Source: Spirochaetales bacterium (GTDB taxonomy: Bacteria > Spirochaetota > Spirochaetia > SZUA-6 > DRHE01). Taken from it: a stretch of 21,446 nt of DNA. The notes beneath the pieces are model-generated. The model searched no databases. It was not told where the DNA came from and saw nothing but the letters and a program-made list of their open reading frames with translations. The position numbers and the translations under genes were made by a program. The stretch's first letter is position 1; the number at the start of each line of letters is the position of its first letter. The stretch is from assembly GCA_016935715.1 (NCBI GenBank), contig JAFGQJ010000234.1:1-21446 (forward strand), read 5' to 3'. This document shows, one piece after another, positions 7,443 through 14,796 of the stretch.

Positions 7443-8816
7443 TTGGGAATTTTCGACAAGTACGCTCATACCCTGGAGAGAATCGATCCCATCAAATATA
7501 CCGGCGTGGTGCAGCGCGTGCAGGGGGGGCTGATCGTGCAGTCCACGGGCCCCAGGGCCGTGGTGGGGGAGCTGTGCCAGATCGTACTGCCTGACAGCCG
7601 TCGGATCGTCTGGGCGGAGGTCGTAGGGCTGCGGGGAAAGACCGTGCAGATCATGCCGTACGACGAGATGGAGGGGATCACGGTGGGCTGCAAGGTGATC
7701 GCCATGGGTGAGCAGCTGTCCGTCCCGGTATCCGAGAAGCTGCTGGGCAGGGTGCTCGACGGCATGGGCAAACCCATGGACGGCGGCGGGGACATAGGCT
7801 CATCCATCTGGTACCCGATCTACCAGCCCCCGCCGGACGTGCTGCGCCGGCCGAGGATCGAACAGAAAGTCGGCACGGGCATCCGCTCCATCGATACGCT
7901 GGTGACGGTGGGCAAGGGGCAGCGGGTCGGAATATTCTCCGGCAGCGGAATCGGCAAATCAACCCTGCTGGGGATGATCGCCCGCAACACCTCCGCAGAC
8001 GTCAGCGTGATTGCTCTGATCGGCGAACGGGGGCGGGAAGTGCGGGACTTCATCGAAAACGACCTGGGTCCGGAGGGCCTCGAGCGATCGGTGGTCGTGG
8101 TGGCCTCTTCCAACAAACCCCCGCTTTCCAGAATAAGGGGCGCCTACGTGGCCACGGCCATCGCCGAGTATTTCCGCGACCAGGGCAAAGACGTGATGCT
8201 GCTGTTCGATTCGGTGACCCGCTTCGCCCGGGCGCAGCGGGAGATCGGCCTGGCGGTGGGCGAGCCGCCGGCCAACCGCGGCTTCACCCCGTCGGTGTTC
8301 TCGCTGCTGCCCAAGCTTTTGGAGCGAAGCGGTACATCCCCCAAGGGTACGATCACCGGCTTCTACTCCGTCCTGGTGGAAGGGGATGATCTGGACGAGC
8401 CGGTCAGCGATGCGGTTCGGGGAATACTGGACGGGCACGTCGTGCTGACCAGGGAGCTGGCCCAGAGGAACCACTATCCTGCGGTGGATGTCCTGCAGTC
8501 GGTGTCCAGATTGGCCGAGAAGGTAACAGGGCCGAATATCAAAAAAGCCGCCGGCAGGCTGCGCCGGATGCTGGCCACCTACCGGGAGGCGGAAGATCTG
8601 ATCAACGTGGGAGCGTACGTGGAGGGCTCGAACGCCGAGATCGACCAGGCGATCGACAAGATGCCGGAGATCAACGAGTTCCTCATTCAGGCCATAGATG
8701 AGAAGCACCCGATGGAGCAAAGCTACATCCGTATGGGCGAGATAAGCGATGTGCCCATCCCGGAGGAGGAGTTGGGAAGTGAAGCGGTTTCACTTCAGGC
8801 TCGAGCGGATACTTGA
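7443..8816 (+). CDS. fliI: Flagellum-specific export ATPase FliI
   Basis: FliI is the F1-beta-like hexameric ATPase that drives flagellar type III export with FliH and FliJ. From the TTG start it is 457 residues, the usual length, beginning MGIFDKYAHTLERIDPIKYT. Seen are Walker A GSGIGKST (167-174), the catalytic GERGREV segment (194-200), Walker B VMLLFD (251-256), and the family signature GFTPSVFSLLPKLLERSG. The start choice rests on the ribosome-binding site at 7431-7439 and on the N-terminus expected for the family; a GTG 13 codons upstream is less likely. Its last 38 bases overlap fliJ. Confidence 0.96.
   Translation: MGIFDKYAHTLERIDPIKYTGVVQRVQGGLIVQSTGPRAVVGELCQIVLPDSRRIVWAEVVGLRGKTVQIMPYDEMEGITVGCKVIAMGEQLSVPVSEKLLGRVLDGMGKPMDGGGDIGSSIWYPIYQPPPDVLRRPRIEQKVGTGIRSIDTLVTVGKGQRVGIFSGSGIGKSTLLGMIARNTSADVSVIALIGERGREVRDFIENDLGPEGLERSVVVVASSNKPPLSRIRGAYVATAIAEYFRDQGKDVMLLFDSVTRFARAQREIGLAVGEPPANRGFTPSVFSLLPKLLERSGTSPKGTITGFYSVLVEGDDLDEPVSDAVRGILDGHVVLTRELAQRNHYPAVDVLQSVSRLAEKVTGPNIKKAAGRLRRMLATYREAEDLINVGAYVEGSNAEIDQAIDKMPEINEFLIQAIDEKHPMEQSYIRMGEISDVPIPEEELGSEAVSLQARADT
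8764..8769 (+). promoter_or_regulatory. AGGAGG ribosome-binding site inside fliI deciding the fliJ start
   Basis: A perfect AGGAGG lies in the fliI coding region, 9 bases before GTG at 8779. It selects that GTG as the fliJ start, giving a protein beginning MKRFHFRLERILEIR, as expected for FliJ. Confidence 0.75.
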
Positions 8817-9222
8817 GATACGCGCGCACCGGGAGCGGGAGTGGCTAGCCAGGCTGGCCGCCGCTTCGGGGTTGTGCGCCCGTCTGTCGCGAAGGATAAC
8901 GGAGAACGGGGAACAGGCGCGGGGAGCGCTGCGCATCGATGCGAAGCGGGGCAGGCTCCTGGACCTGTCCCTGCTCACCTACAGGGAGCACTACATCAAC
9001 AGGCTGGGTCAGGAACAGAAGAGATTGAAAGAAGAGCTCGAAGAGAAGATGCGCCAGCGCTGCGAAGTGCAGAAGAAATACCAGGAGGTTTCCCGGGACA
9101 AGAAGGTGCTCGAAAAACTGAAAGAGAAGCGAGAGTCGCAGTATTACGCACAGGCGAAGCTGGAGGAGTTCAAAGAGGTCGATGACCTGAACTCCAGCCA
9201 GTTCATCAGGAAGAGCCTTTAA
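8779..9222 (+). CDS. fliJ: Flagellar export chaperone/stalk protein FliJ
   Basis: FliJ is the small coiled-coil stalk of the export ATPase complex and helps recycle export chaperones. The 147-residue product starts MKRFHFRLERILEIR, the typical FliJ opening, and is then almost entirely charged helix. I place the start at GTG 8779, because of the AGGAGG at 8764 and the conserved N-terminus; a longer in-frame ORF from 8749 would add ten unconvincing residues. It overlaps the end of fliI by 38 bases in another frame, so ribosomes initiate inside fliI. The identity rests on the N-terminal motif, length, coiled coil and position, since FliJ sequences diverge quickly. Confidence 0.9.
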   Translation: MKRFHFRLERILEIRAHREREWLARLAAASGLCARLSRRITENGEQARGALRIDAKRGRLLDLSLLTYREHYINRLGQEQKRLKEELEEKMRQRCEVQKKYQEVSRDKKVLEKLKEKRESQYYAQAKLEEFKEVDDLNSSQFIRKSL

Positions 9223-9236
9223 GGGGGATTGCAGCC

Positions 9237-9854
9237 ATGATGGAATACAGTTCTGTTGGAGCGGGTTTTCGAATCGTGATCCTCCTGCTCCTCGTGGCGG
9301 TTCTCTTGCTGGGCGGCCTGGTTTGGTTCGACTACCTGGGCATTGTGGACGCGGGGAGCCTGCTGGCTCCGGTGTTCACGCTGATTCGCGGTGAAAAAGT
9401 GGTGGTGGACGCTGAGGATCCGTTGCTTTTGGAAAAGGAACGAATGGCCAAGCAGCTGGAGGCGCTGGCAATTCGCTCCGAAGAGCTGGATGCCTGGGAG
9501 CAGGAGCTGGACAGCGCCCGGGCGGAGATCAACCAGATGGTCGAGCAGCTGGAGGAGCGGGAGAAGGCGGTAGAAGATCGGGAAAAAGTGTTTAACGAAC
9601 GTTTGCAGGCTTTCGAAAATAGAAGAGTAAACCTGCGGCGGAACTCGGAATACCTTGTGGGTATGCCGCCGGAAAGCGCGGTGAAGATCCTGCTTCAGAT
9701 GGACGATCAGGATGTGATCGATATCTTTCGGATGACCGAAGAGCAGGCACGGGATGCGGGGGAGGTTTCCCTGGTTTCCTACTGGCTGTCTCTGATGCCT
9801 GCCGACAGAGCCGCGGCGCTGCAGCGGAAAATGTCGAGAACGACAGGGGGTTGA
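9237..9854 (+). CDS. flbB: Spirochaetal flagellar collar protein FlbB (MotE-like)
   Basis: Its position after fliJ and its architecture match FlbB, the periplasmic protein at the base of the spirochaete-specific collar that organises the stator and flagellar orientation. The 205 residues comprise a short N-terminus, one membrane segment at about 12-34 (RIVILLLLVAVLLLGGLVWF), a coiled coil at about 65-130, and a C-terminal segment (MPPESAVKILLQMDDQDVID) resembling the MgtE-N/MotE family. The start is ATG 9237 with AAGGGGGA before it; the next codon is also ATG. This gene is one of the better signs that the flagella are periplasmic. Bacillus has ylxF, a related gene, at the same place. Confidence 0.88.
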   Translation: MMEYSSVGAGFRIVILLLLVAVLLLGGLVWFDYLGIVDAGSLLAPVFTLIRGEKVVVDAEDPLLLEKERMAKQLEALAIRSEELDAWEQELDSARAEINQMVEQLEEREKAVEDREKVFNERLQAFENRRVNLRRNSEYLVGMPPESAVKILLQMDDQDVIDIFRMTEEQARDAGEVSLVSYWLSLMPADRAAALQRKMSRTTGG

Positions 9855-9858
9855 AAAG

Positions 9859-11088
9859 TTGTTCGTATTGGATTTCGCTTCCCCGAAGCCCGTTAAGCCG
9901 GAAGGCGCGGCCGAATGCTCCTCCCCGGCCGCCCAGGCCCTGAGCGGCAGGAAGGCGGGGGCCAGGACTGAGGCCGAGAGCTTTGCCAGGAGCCTGGAGA
10001 AGGCGCAAGGGAGGCAAAGCGCGATCCGCATCGGCGAGCTCAAAGCGGACCGCAAGCCGGCGGACGCGGCGAAGCGGCGCGCCGGGGCGGCCGGGGACCT
10101 TCCGGACGGGCTCCGGGAGCTGCTCGGGAATATGAACGGGCGGGAGCTGATACAGCTTCTGATGAAGGCGAGCCCCAGGGAGCTGCTGCGGTACGCCGAG
10201 AGCCTCGGCCTCGACAGCCGCGATCTGAGCGACCCGGTGCGGGCCTTGCGGTCGATGGCTGCCTCGGCGAGAGGCGGACAAAACCGGAACAAGCTGGCCC
10301 GGGTTTTAGAAAAACTGGCCGAGCTGCTCGGTGCCAGGGCTTCGAACGAAGCCGCGGCGGCAGCGGGCAAGAAGCGGATCCTGCCCCCCGGGGAAACCGA
10401 GCCGGACAGAAGCGCCGGCAGGCGCCGGATCGGTGAGGTACGCAGCGCGGACAGGAAGCCCAGAGTCGTGGTAGTGGATCTTCGCAAGGATCAGGCGGCG
10501 TCCAGGGACTCTCAGGATCAGCCGGGAGTGAACCGATCCCCCGCCGCCCTCAGCGGAGAGAAGATCACCGAGGCTCCCGAGAGAGACGGTTCGGTGCTGC
10601 TGCGGGCACAGGCCCAGGGCCGTGCACCCTCGGCAGCCCCGGAGACGGCAGGGAGGTCGACGCGGCCGGCTGCCGATTTCCAGAGCCGCTTCATCCCGGA
10701 GGTCGTCAAGCAGACGGGGATCATCCTGAAGAGCGGCGGTGCCGGCGAGATCCGTCTGGTGTTGAAACCGGAGAATCTCGGAAGCGTGCGCATCCGCCTC
10801 GCCTTGAGCGAAAGCAGTTTAGAGGGGCGGATAGTTGTCGACAATAATAGTGTCAAGGAGCTGGTCGAATCCAGCCTGGACAATTTGAGAAATGCCCTGC
10901 GCATGGAAGGGTACCAGACCAACCTGGAGGTATCCGTGGGGCATCGGAGAAGCCCGAGCGGACAGGAGCAGGCTCAGGCGCCGCCGGCCGGCTGGCCCGG
11001 CGCCGGTGGTTCCGAAGAGTTCGAGAAGGCGATCCCGATGTTTCTGGATATGAAGCCTGATTACGAGCTGATCAACCTGTTTGCCTAG
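9859..11088 (+). CDS. fliK: FliK-like hook-length control protein
   Basis: FliK is the exported ruler that measures the hook and switches export specificity through FlhB. The C-terminal domain at about 280-355 matches the Flg_hook/FliK family: GEIRLVLKPENLGSVRIRL, then LEGRIVVDNNSVKELVESSL and LRNALRMEGYQTNLEVSV. The N-terminal 270 residues are low-complexity, rich in Ala, Arg, Gly and charge, as usual for the ruler part. The start is TTG at 9859, supported by an AGGGGG run 8 bases upstream. It lies between flbB and flgD, the position of tap1 in Treponema. At 409 residues it is within family range. Confidence 0.88.
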   Translation: MFVLDFASPKPVKPEGAAECSSPAAQALSGRKAGARTEAESFARSLEKAQGRQSAIRIGELKADRKPADAAKRRAGAAGDLPDGLRELLGNMNGRELIQLLMKASPRELLRYAESLGLDSRDLSDPVRALRSMAASARGGQNRNKLARVLEKLAELLGARASNEAAAAAGKKRILPPGETEPDRSAGRRRIGEVRSADRKPRVVVVDLRKDQAASRDSQDQPGVNRSPAALSGEKITEAPERDGSVLLRAQAQGRAPSAAPETAGRSTRPAADFQSRFIPEVVKQTGIILKSGGAGEIRLVLKPENLGSVRIRLALSESSLEGRIVVDNNSVKELVESSLDNLRNALRMEGYQTNLEVSVGHRRSPSGQEQAQAPPAGWPGAGGSEEFEKAIPMFLDMKPDYELINLFA

Positions 11089-11116
11089 CAAACCGTTGGC
11101 CGGCTCGCGTAGCGAA

Positions 11117-11135
11117 GGGTGAAAGTATTTCACCC
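11117..11135 (+). promoter_or_regulatory. Perfect 8-bp hairpin between fliK and flgD
   Basis: GGGTGAAA, loop GTA, TTTCACCC form a perfect 8-base-pair stem ending just upstream of the flgD ribosome-binding region (AGAGGAAAG near 11139-11147). A smaller stem TCGC-GTA-GCGA lies directly upstream at 11105-11115. No T-run follows, so it is not a standard terminator; RNA processing, stabilisation or control of flgD translation are possible. Confidence 0.55.
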
Positions 11136-11152
11136 GGCAGAGGAAAGCAGCC

Positions 11153-11593
11153 ATGGACATCACAACGTTGTTATCCGCCGATGATCTGACGCGCCTGACC
11201 AGACAGGTGGAAAATTACAACAGGGGGTTGAACCCCGCCGAGGCGGCCGGAGCGGGGCAGTCGCTGGGCAAGGATGATTTCCTGCGGATCCTCCTGACCC
11301 AGTTGACCCATCAGGACCCCACCTCGCCGCTGGAGGACAAGGAGTTCGTGGCTCAAATGGCTCAGTTTTCCACCTTGGAACAGATGACGAACATGAGCGC
11401 GGATCTGGCCAAGGTGTTCGGGATCATGGCCAGGAGCCAGGCGATCGGACTTCTGGGTAAAACCGTCCAGATCGCCGTCGGGGACAGCAAGGTATCCGGG
11501 AGGGTTGAGGAGATCACAGGTAGTGAATTTCCCCAAATACTGGTAGAAGGCAGATATTACGACGTATCACAAGTTCTGAGCGTGATGGAATAG
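11153..11593 (+). CDS. flgD: Flagellar hook capping protein FlgD
   Basis: FlgD caps the growing hook and is needed for addition of FlgE. Residues 38-78 carry the conserved N-terminal domain (LGKDDFLRILLTQLTHQDPT, SPLEDKEFVAQMAQFSTLEQ). The rest is a short beta-rich region (LLGKTVQIAVGDSKVSGRVE). At 146 residues it is a short FlgD lacking the longer Ig/FnIII-type C-terminal domains of enteric FlgD, as is usual for Bacillus and spirochaetes. The ATG at 11153 is preceded by AGAGGAAAG, and flgE follows after 17 bases. Confidence 0.95.
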   Translation: MDITTLLSADDLTRLTRQVENYNRGLNPAEAAGAGQSLGKDDFLRILLTQLTHQDPTSPLEDKEFVAQMAQFSTLEQMTNMSADLAKVFGIMARSQAIGLLGKTVQIAVGDSKVSGRVEEITGSEFPQILVEGRYYDVSQVLSVME

Positions 11594-11610
11594 CAAGGAG
11601 AGAGAAAGCC

Positions 11611-12999
11611 ATGATGCGTTCGCTTTACTCCGGAGTTTCCGGTCTCCAGAACCACCAGATACGAATGGACGTTCTGGGGAACAACATCTCCAACATCAAC
11701 ACCACCGGTTTCAAGAAGGGGCGGGTCAACTTCCAGGACATGCTCTCCCAGACCCTGTCGGGGGCGGCCAAACCCACGGATGAGGTGGGCGGAGTCAATC
11801 CGAAGCAGGTCGGTCTGGGCATGGTCATCGCCTCCATCGACACGATCCATACACAGGGATCGCTGCAGTCTACCGGCGTGATGACGGACCTGGCCGTGCA
11901 GGGCGAAGGGATGTTCATACTGCAAGACGGGGAGAAACGCTACTTCTCGCGGGATGGATCGTTCGGCATCGACAGGGACGGCACGCTGGTGGATCCTGCC
12001 AACGGGCTGCGGGTCCAGGGGTGGCAGGCGATTACCATCGACGGCACGACCGTCATCAACACCGCTGCCGACCTCACAGACCTGATCATCCCGGTCGGGG
12101 ACAAGGACCCCGCCTCCGCCACCACCGAGGTCGAGCTGGCCTGCAACCTGGACAAGCGCACCCCCGAGATCCCTGCAGGGGCCGCCCAGGAGACGATCCT
12201 GAACGGGACCTGGACCACGACCTTCGATATCTACGATTCCTTCGGCAACGTACACCAGCTGCAGGTCAACTTCACCAGGGTGGTGGGGATTGCCAACCGC
12301 TGGCAGGCCGAGGTGATCGTGGATCCGGGTGCAGAGGTTCCCACCAATACCCTCGTCGAGATCGGTGCGGCCAACAACCCGGACAACCTTTTCTTCATCG
12401 ATTTCGACAACCTCGGGTCCCTGGCCGCAGTGCTGGACGCGCAGGGAGATACCATCGCCGAGGGAACGCTGCAGGTCCAGGTCGGCTTCGATGTGCCGGA
12501 GGCCACGATCCCGCCGGGTGAAGCGGCGGTTCGCCAGTTGTTCATCCTCAATCTCGGCGAGGTGGGCAGCTATCGAAACGCTGTCACCCAGTTCGCGGAG
12601 AAGAGCTCGACCAAGGCGATCATTCAGGACGGCTATCCCATGGGATACCTGGAGAGCTTCAAGATCGATCAGAGCGGGGTGATAACGGGCGTGTACTCCA
12701 ACGGCACCAACCGTTCCATCGGTCAGGTGGCGCTGGCCGGCTTCACCAACCCCGGAGGGCTGGAGAAGGTGGGAGAAAACACATACGAAGTGTCGAACAA
12801 CTCGGGAGAGGCCCGCATCGATGCGGCGGGAATCGCCGGCAAGGGCAAAATCATCGCCGGTGCACTGGAGATGAGCAATGTGGATCTGGCCGAGCAGTTC
12901 ACCGACATGATCGTGACCCAGAGAGGGTTCCAGGCAAACTCCCGAACCATAACGACCTCCGACCAGATGATCCAGGAACTGTTGACATTGAAACGGTAA
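11611..12999 (+). CDS. flgE: Flagellar hook protein FlgE
   Basis: FlgE polymerises into the hook, the universal joint between motor and filament. The 462-residue protein has the N-terminal signature (MMRSLYSGVSGLQNHQIRMD, LGNNISNINTTGFKKG), the D1/D2 region, and the C-terminal coiled-coil signature (VDLAEQFTDMIVTQRGFQAN, SRTITTSDQMIQELLTLKR). It has one cysteine, Cys178, followed by Asn179, with Lys165 upstream. From the first Met these are the same numbers as the residues that form the self-catalysed lysinoalanine cross-link in Treponema FlgE. The gene begins with two ATG codons, after AAGGAGAGAG. Confidence 0.97.
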   Translation: MMRSLYSGVSGLQNHQIRMDVLGNNISNINTTGFKKGRVNFQDMLSQTLSGAAKPTDEVGGVNPKQVGLGMVIASIDTIHTQGSLQSTGVMTDLAVQGEGMFILQDGEKRYFSRDGSFGIDRDGTLVDPANGLRVQGWQAITIDGTTVINTAADLTDLIIPVGDKDPASATTEVELACNLDKRTPEIPAGAAQETILNGTWTTTFDIYDSFGNVHQLQVNFTRVVGIANRWQAEVIVDPGAEVPTNTLVEIGAANNPDNLFFIDFDNLGSLAAVLDAQGDTIAEGTLQVQVGFDVPEATIPPGEAAVRQLFILNLGEVGSYRNAVTQFAEKSSTKAIIQDGYPMGYLESFKIDQSGVITGVYSNGTNRSIGQVALAGFTNPGGLEKVGENTYEVSNNSGEARIDAAGIAGKGKIIAGALEMSNVDLAEQFTDMIVTQRGFQANSRTITTSDQMIQELLTLKR

Positions 13000-13008
13000 A
13001 GGAATTAG

Positions 13009-13017
13009 ATGAAATAG
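13009..13017 (+). other. Two-codon mini-ORF (ATG AAA TAG) abutting flbD
   Basis: In the 18-base flgE-flbD gap, ATG AAA TAG runs directly into the flbD ATG in the same frame. AGGA at 13000-13003 is 5 bases from this first ATG but 14 from the flbD ATG, so ribosomes could start on the mini-ORF, stop and restart. Whether it is translated is unknown; it could also be a degraded earlier start of flbD. Confidence 0.4.
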
Positions 13018-13215
13018 ATGATAGAGGTGACCAGACTTGACGGGAGAACCTACTATGTGAATCCCCATCAGATCGAATACATCGAGGCGAATCCCGATAC
13101 CACCATGGTCATGCTCTCCGGCAAACGGCTCGTCGTACGCGAGCCGTATGAGCAAATTCTGCAGCGGATCGTGAGCTATCGAAAGCTCATAGGGGCTTTC
13201 AAGAACGAGGAGTAG
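13018..13215 (+). CDS. flbD: FlbD/SwrD family flagellar protein
   Basis: This 65-residue protein (MIEVTRLDGRTYYVNPHQIE, with YIEANPDTTMVMLSGKRLVV) matches the FlbD/SwrD family, found between flgE and motA or fliL in spirochaetes and Bacillus. SwrD raises flagellar torque in Bacillus, probably through the stator. This is not the Caulobacter regulator also called FlbD, which is far larger. The position just before motA-motB fits a stator-related role. Its stop TAG is followed by one codon and the motA GTG in the same frame. A two-codon mini-ORF precedes it. Confidence 0.93.
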   Translation: MIEVTRLDGRTYYVNPHQIEYIEANPDTTMVMLSGKRLVVREPYEQILQRIVSYRKLIGAFKNEE

Positions 13216-13218
13216 AGC

Positions 13219-14001
13219 GTGGATCTTGCGACGGTAGTAGGCCTTTTGGTGGGTTTCGCCGCCCTGATTACGGGTATCTTCTGGGCGGGGGGCTCACTGA
13301 TACGTTTCGCCAGTCTTTCCTCGATTTTCATTACGATCATCGGCTCTTTCTGCGCCCTGATGGTAGCCAACCCCCTGAGCCGGGTGTTGGGCATCGTGCG
13401 TTATTTCCGCCTGACCCTTCGGGTTCCCGTATACGAAGAGGAGAGGATCATCAGCCAGCTGGTTACCTTCTCGGAGAAAGCCCGCCGGGAGGGTCTTTTG
13501 GCATTGGAGGACGATCTGGAGGAGGTGGAGGACGAATTTTTACGGAAGGGGATCCAGCTCGTCGTGGACGGCACGGATCCGGATATCATCAAGAACATCC
13601 TCTACAACGAGCTGAACCAGATCCAGTCCCGTCATGCCATCGGGATCGGCGTTTTCGATGACTGGAGCAAGCTGGCGCCAGCATTCGGCATGATCGGAAC
13701 GTTGATCGGTTTGATCGTCATGCTGGCCCAGATAGAAGACAAGTCGGCGATCGGCATGGGTATGTCGACGGCGCTGATCACCACGCTGTACGGGGCGGTG
13801 CTCGGATACCTGGTGTTTCTGCCGGTCAAACGCAAGCTGGAAGACCGGGACGAGGGTGAGAGCCTGGTGAAGGAGATCATGATAGAGGGCATCCTCTCCA
13901 TCCAATCGGGAGACAACCCGCGCATCCTGGAGGAGAAGCTGCTGGCTTTCCTGCCGCCGCTGCGCAGAGAGGCGGTCCGCCAGGAAGCGGTCAGGGAGTA
14001 G
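13219..14001 (+). CDS. motA: Flagellar stator protein MotA
   Basis: MotA forms the pentameric, ion-driven stator unit with MotB in the inner membrane. The 260 residues show four membrane segments at about 5-25, 31-50, 152-170 and 183-203. Pro154 (KLAPAFGMIG) and Pro202 (FLPVKRK) match the conserved channel prolines. In the cytoplasmic loop, Arg89 and Glu97 (ARREGLLALE) have the spacing of the charged pair that contacts FliG in Escherichia coli. The start is GTG at 13219, with GAGGAG inside the end of flbD as its likely ribosome-binding site. Confidence 0.97.
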   Translation: MDLATVVGLLVGFAALITGIFWAGGSLIRFASLSSIFITIIGSFCALMVANPLSRVLGIVRYFRLTLRVPVYEEERIISQLVTFSEKARREGLLALEDDLEEVEDEFLRKGIQLVVDGTDPDIIKNILYNELNQIQSRHAIGIGVFDDWSKLAPAFGMIGTLIGLIVMLAQIEDKSAIGMGMSTALITTLYGAVLGYLVFLPVKRKLEDRDEGESLVKEIMIEGILSIQSGDNPRILEEKLLAFLPPLRREAVRQEAVRE

Positions 14002-14012
14002 AGCGCAAAGCG

Positions 14013-14744
14013 ATGCCGAAGCCGAAGAAGCGAGAGAGAAAGGTAGATGAAGGCTCTCCGGCGTGGATGGTCACCTACGGTGACATGACCACCCTGCTGC
14101 TGACCTTTTTCATCCTGATGTTCACCACCGCGGAGATAGATGGTGCGGAGCTGCGCATGATCCTGGCCGCATTCCAGGGATTGGGCTCTTTCTCGGGCGG
14201 CAACACCCTCCAGGTCGGCAAACTGGCCGAGCTGGGCCACACGATCATGGGGCTTCCTTCCAGGGAAGCGGGAAAGGCACTGGACAAGGCCCGCCGGACC
14301 GCCATCTCCCAGTTCCAGCCCGAGCTCAAGACAAAGAAGGTGCGGATCAAGGAGGATGAGCGGGGCCTGATCATCTCTCTGGCCGCGGATTCCTTTTTCG
14401 AACCGGCCAGCGCCGACATAAACATCGAGGAATCCCGCCAGGTCCTGCAGAAAGTGGCCACACTGATGAGCTCCCCCGAGATGAGGGGAAGGAAGTTCCG
14501 CATCGAGGGGCATACGGACGATATCGCCACGGATCCGCAGGGACGGTGGGAGACGAACTGGGAGCTTTCCGCTGAAAGGGCTGTGAATGTTCTCCACTAC
14601 CTGGTGGATTTCGGCGTGGACGAAAACCAGTGCCAGGTTGCCGGCTTCGCGGACACCGTTCCTCTGGCTTCGAATGAGACCCGGGAAGGACGGGCCTACA
14701 ACCGGAGGGTGGACATCGTTCTGCTCACGGAGGGGCACCTGTGA
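14013..14744 (+). CDS. motB: Flagellar stator protein MotB
   Basis: MotB anchors the stator to peptidoglycan and carries the ion-binding aspartate. A basic N-terminus (PKPKKRERK) is followed by the single membrane segment containing Asp24 in TYGDMTTLLLTFFILMF. A plug/linker region follows, then an OmpA-like peptidoglycan-binding domain from about 120 to the end, with EGHTDD at about 165-170, NWELSAERAVNVLHYL, and NRRVDIVL near the end. The 243-residue length is usual. It lies 11 bases after motA. Proton versus sodium use cannot be settled from the visible residues. Confidence 0.97.
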   Translation: MPKPKKRERKVDEGSPAWMVTYGDMTTLLLTFFILMFTTAEIDGAELRMILAAFQGLGSFSGGNTLQVGKLAELGHTIMGLPSREAGKALDKARRTAISQFQPELKTKKVRIKEDERGLIISLAADSFFEPASADINIEESRQVLQKVATLMSSPEMRGRKFRIEGHTDDIATDPQGRWETNWELSAERAVNVLHYLVDFGVDENQCQVAGFADTVPLASNETREGRAYNRRVDIVLLTEGHL

Positions 14745-14749
14745 GGGGT

Positions 14750-14778
14750 TTGAATTGTCGGTGCAATTTCTCTAAATT
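14750..14778 (+). promoter_or_regulatory. Weak candidate sigma70 promoter before fliL
   Basis: The 52-base motB-fliL gap is AT-rich compared with its surroundings. TTGAAT (14750-14755), a 17-base spacer and TAAATT (14773-14778) each match four of six consensus positions. The spacing is ideal, but both boxes are imperfect and AT-richness alone could produce this. Confidence 0.3.
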
Positions 14779-14796
14779 TGGATATAGGAGCTGTTC

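Noticed and set aside
8749..8778. Upstream start for fliJ adding ten residues
   Set aside because: The GTG at 8779 has a perfect AGGAGG at 9 bases and gives the typical MKRFHFRLER opening.
11557..13155. A 532-codon minus-strand frame opposite flgE
   Set aside because: Antisense shadow of flgE; no recognised motif and no separate ribosome-binding context.
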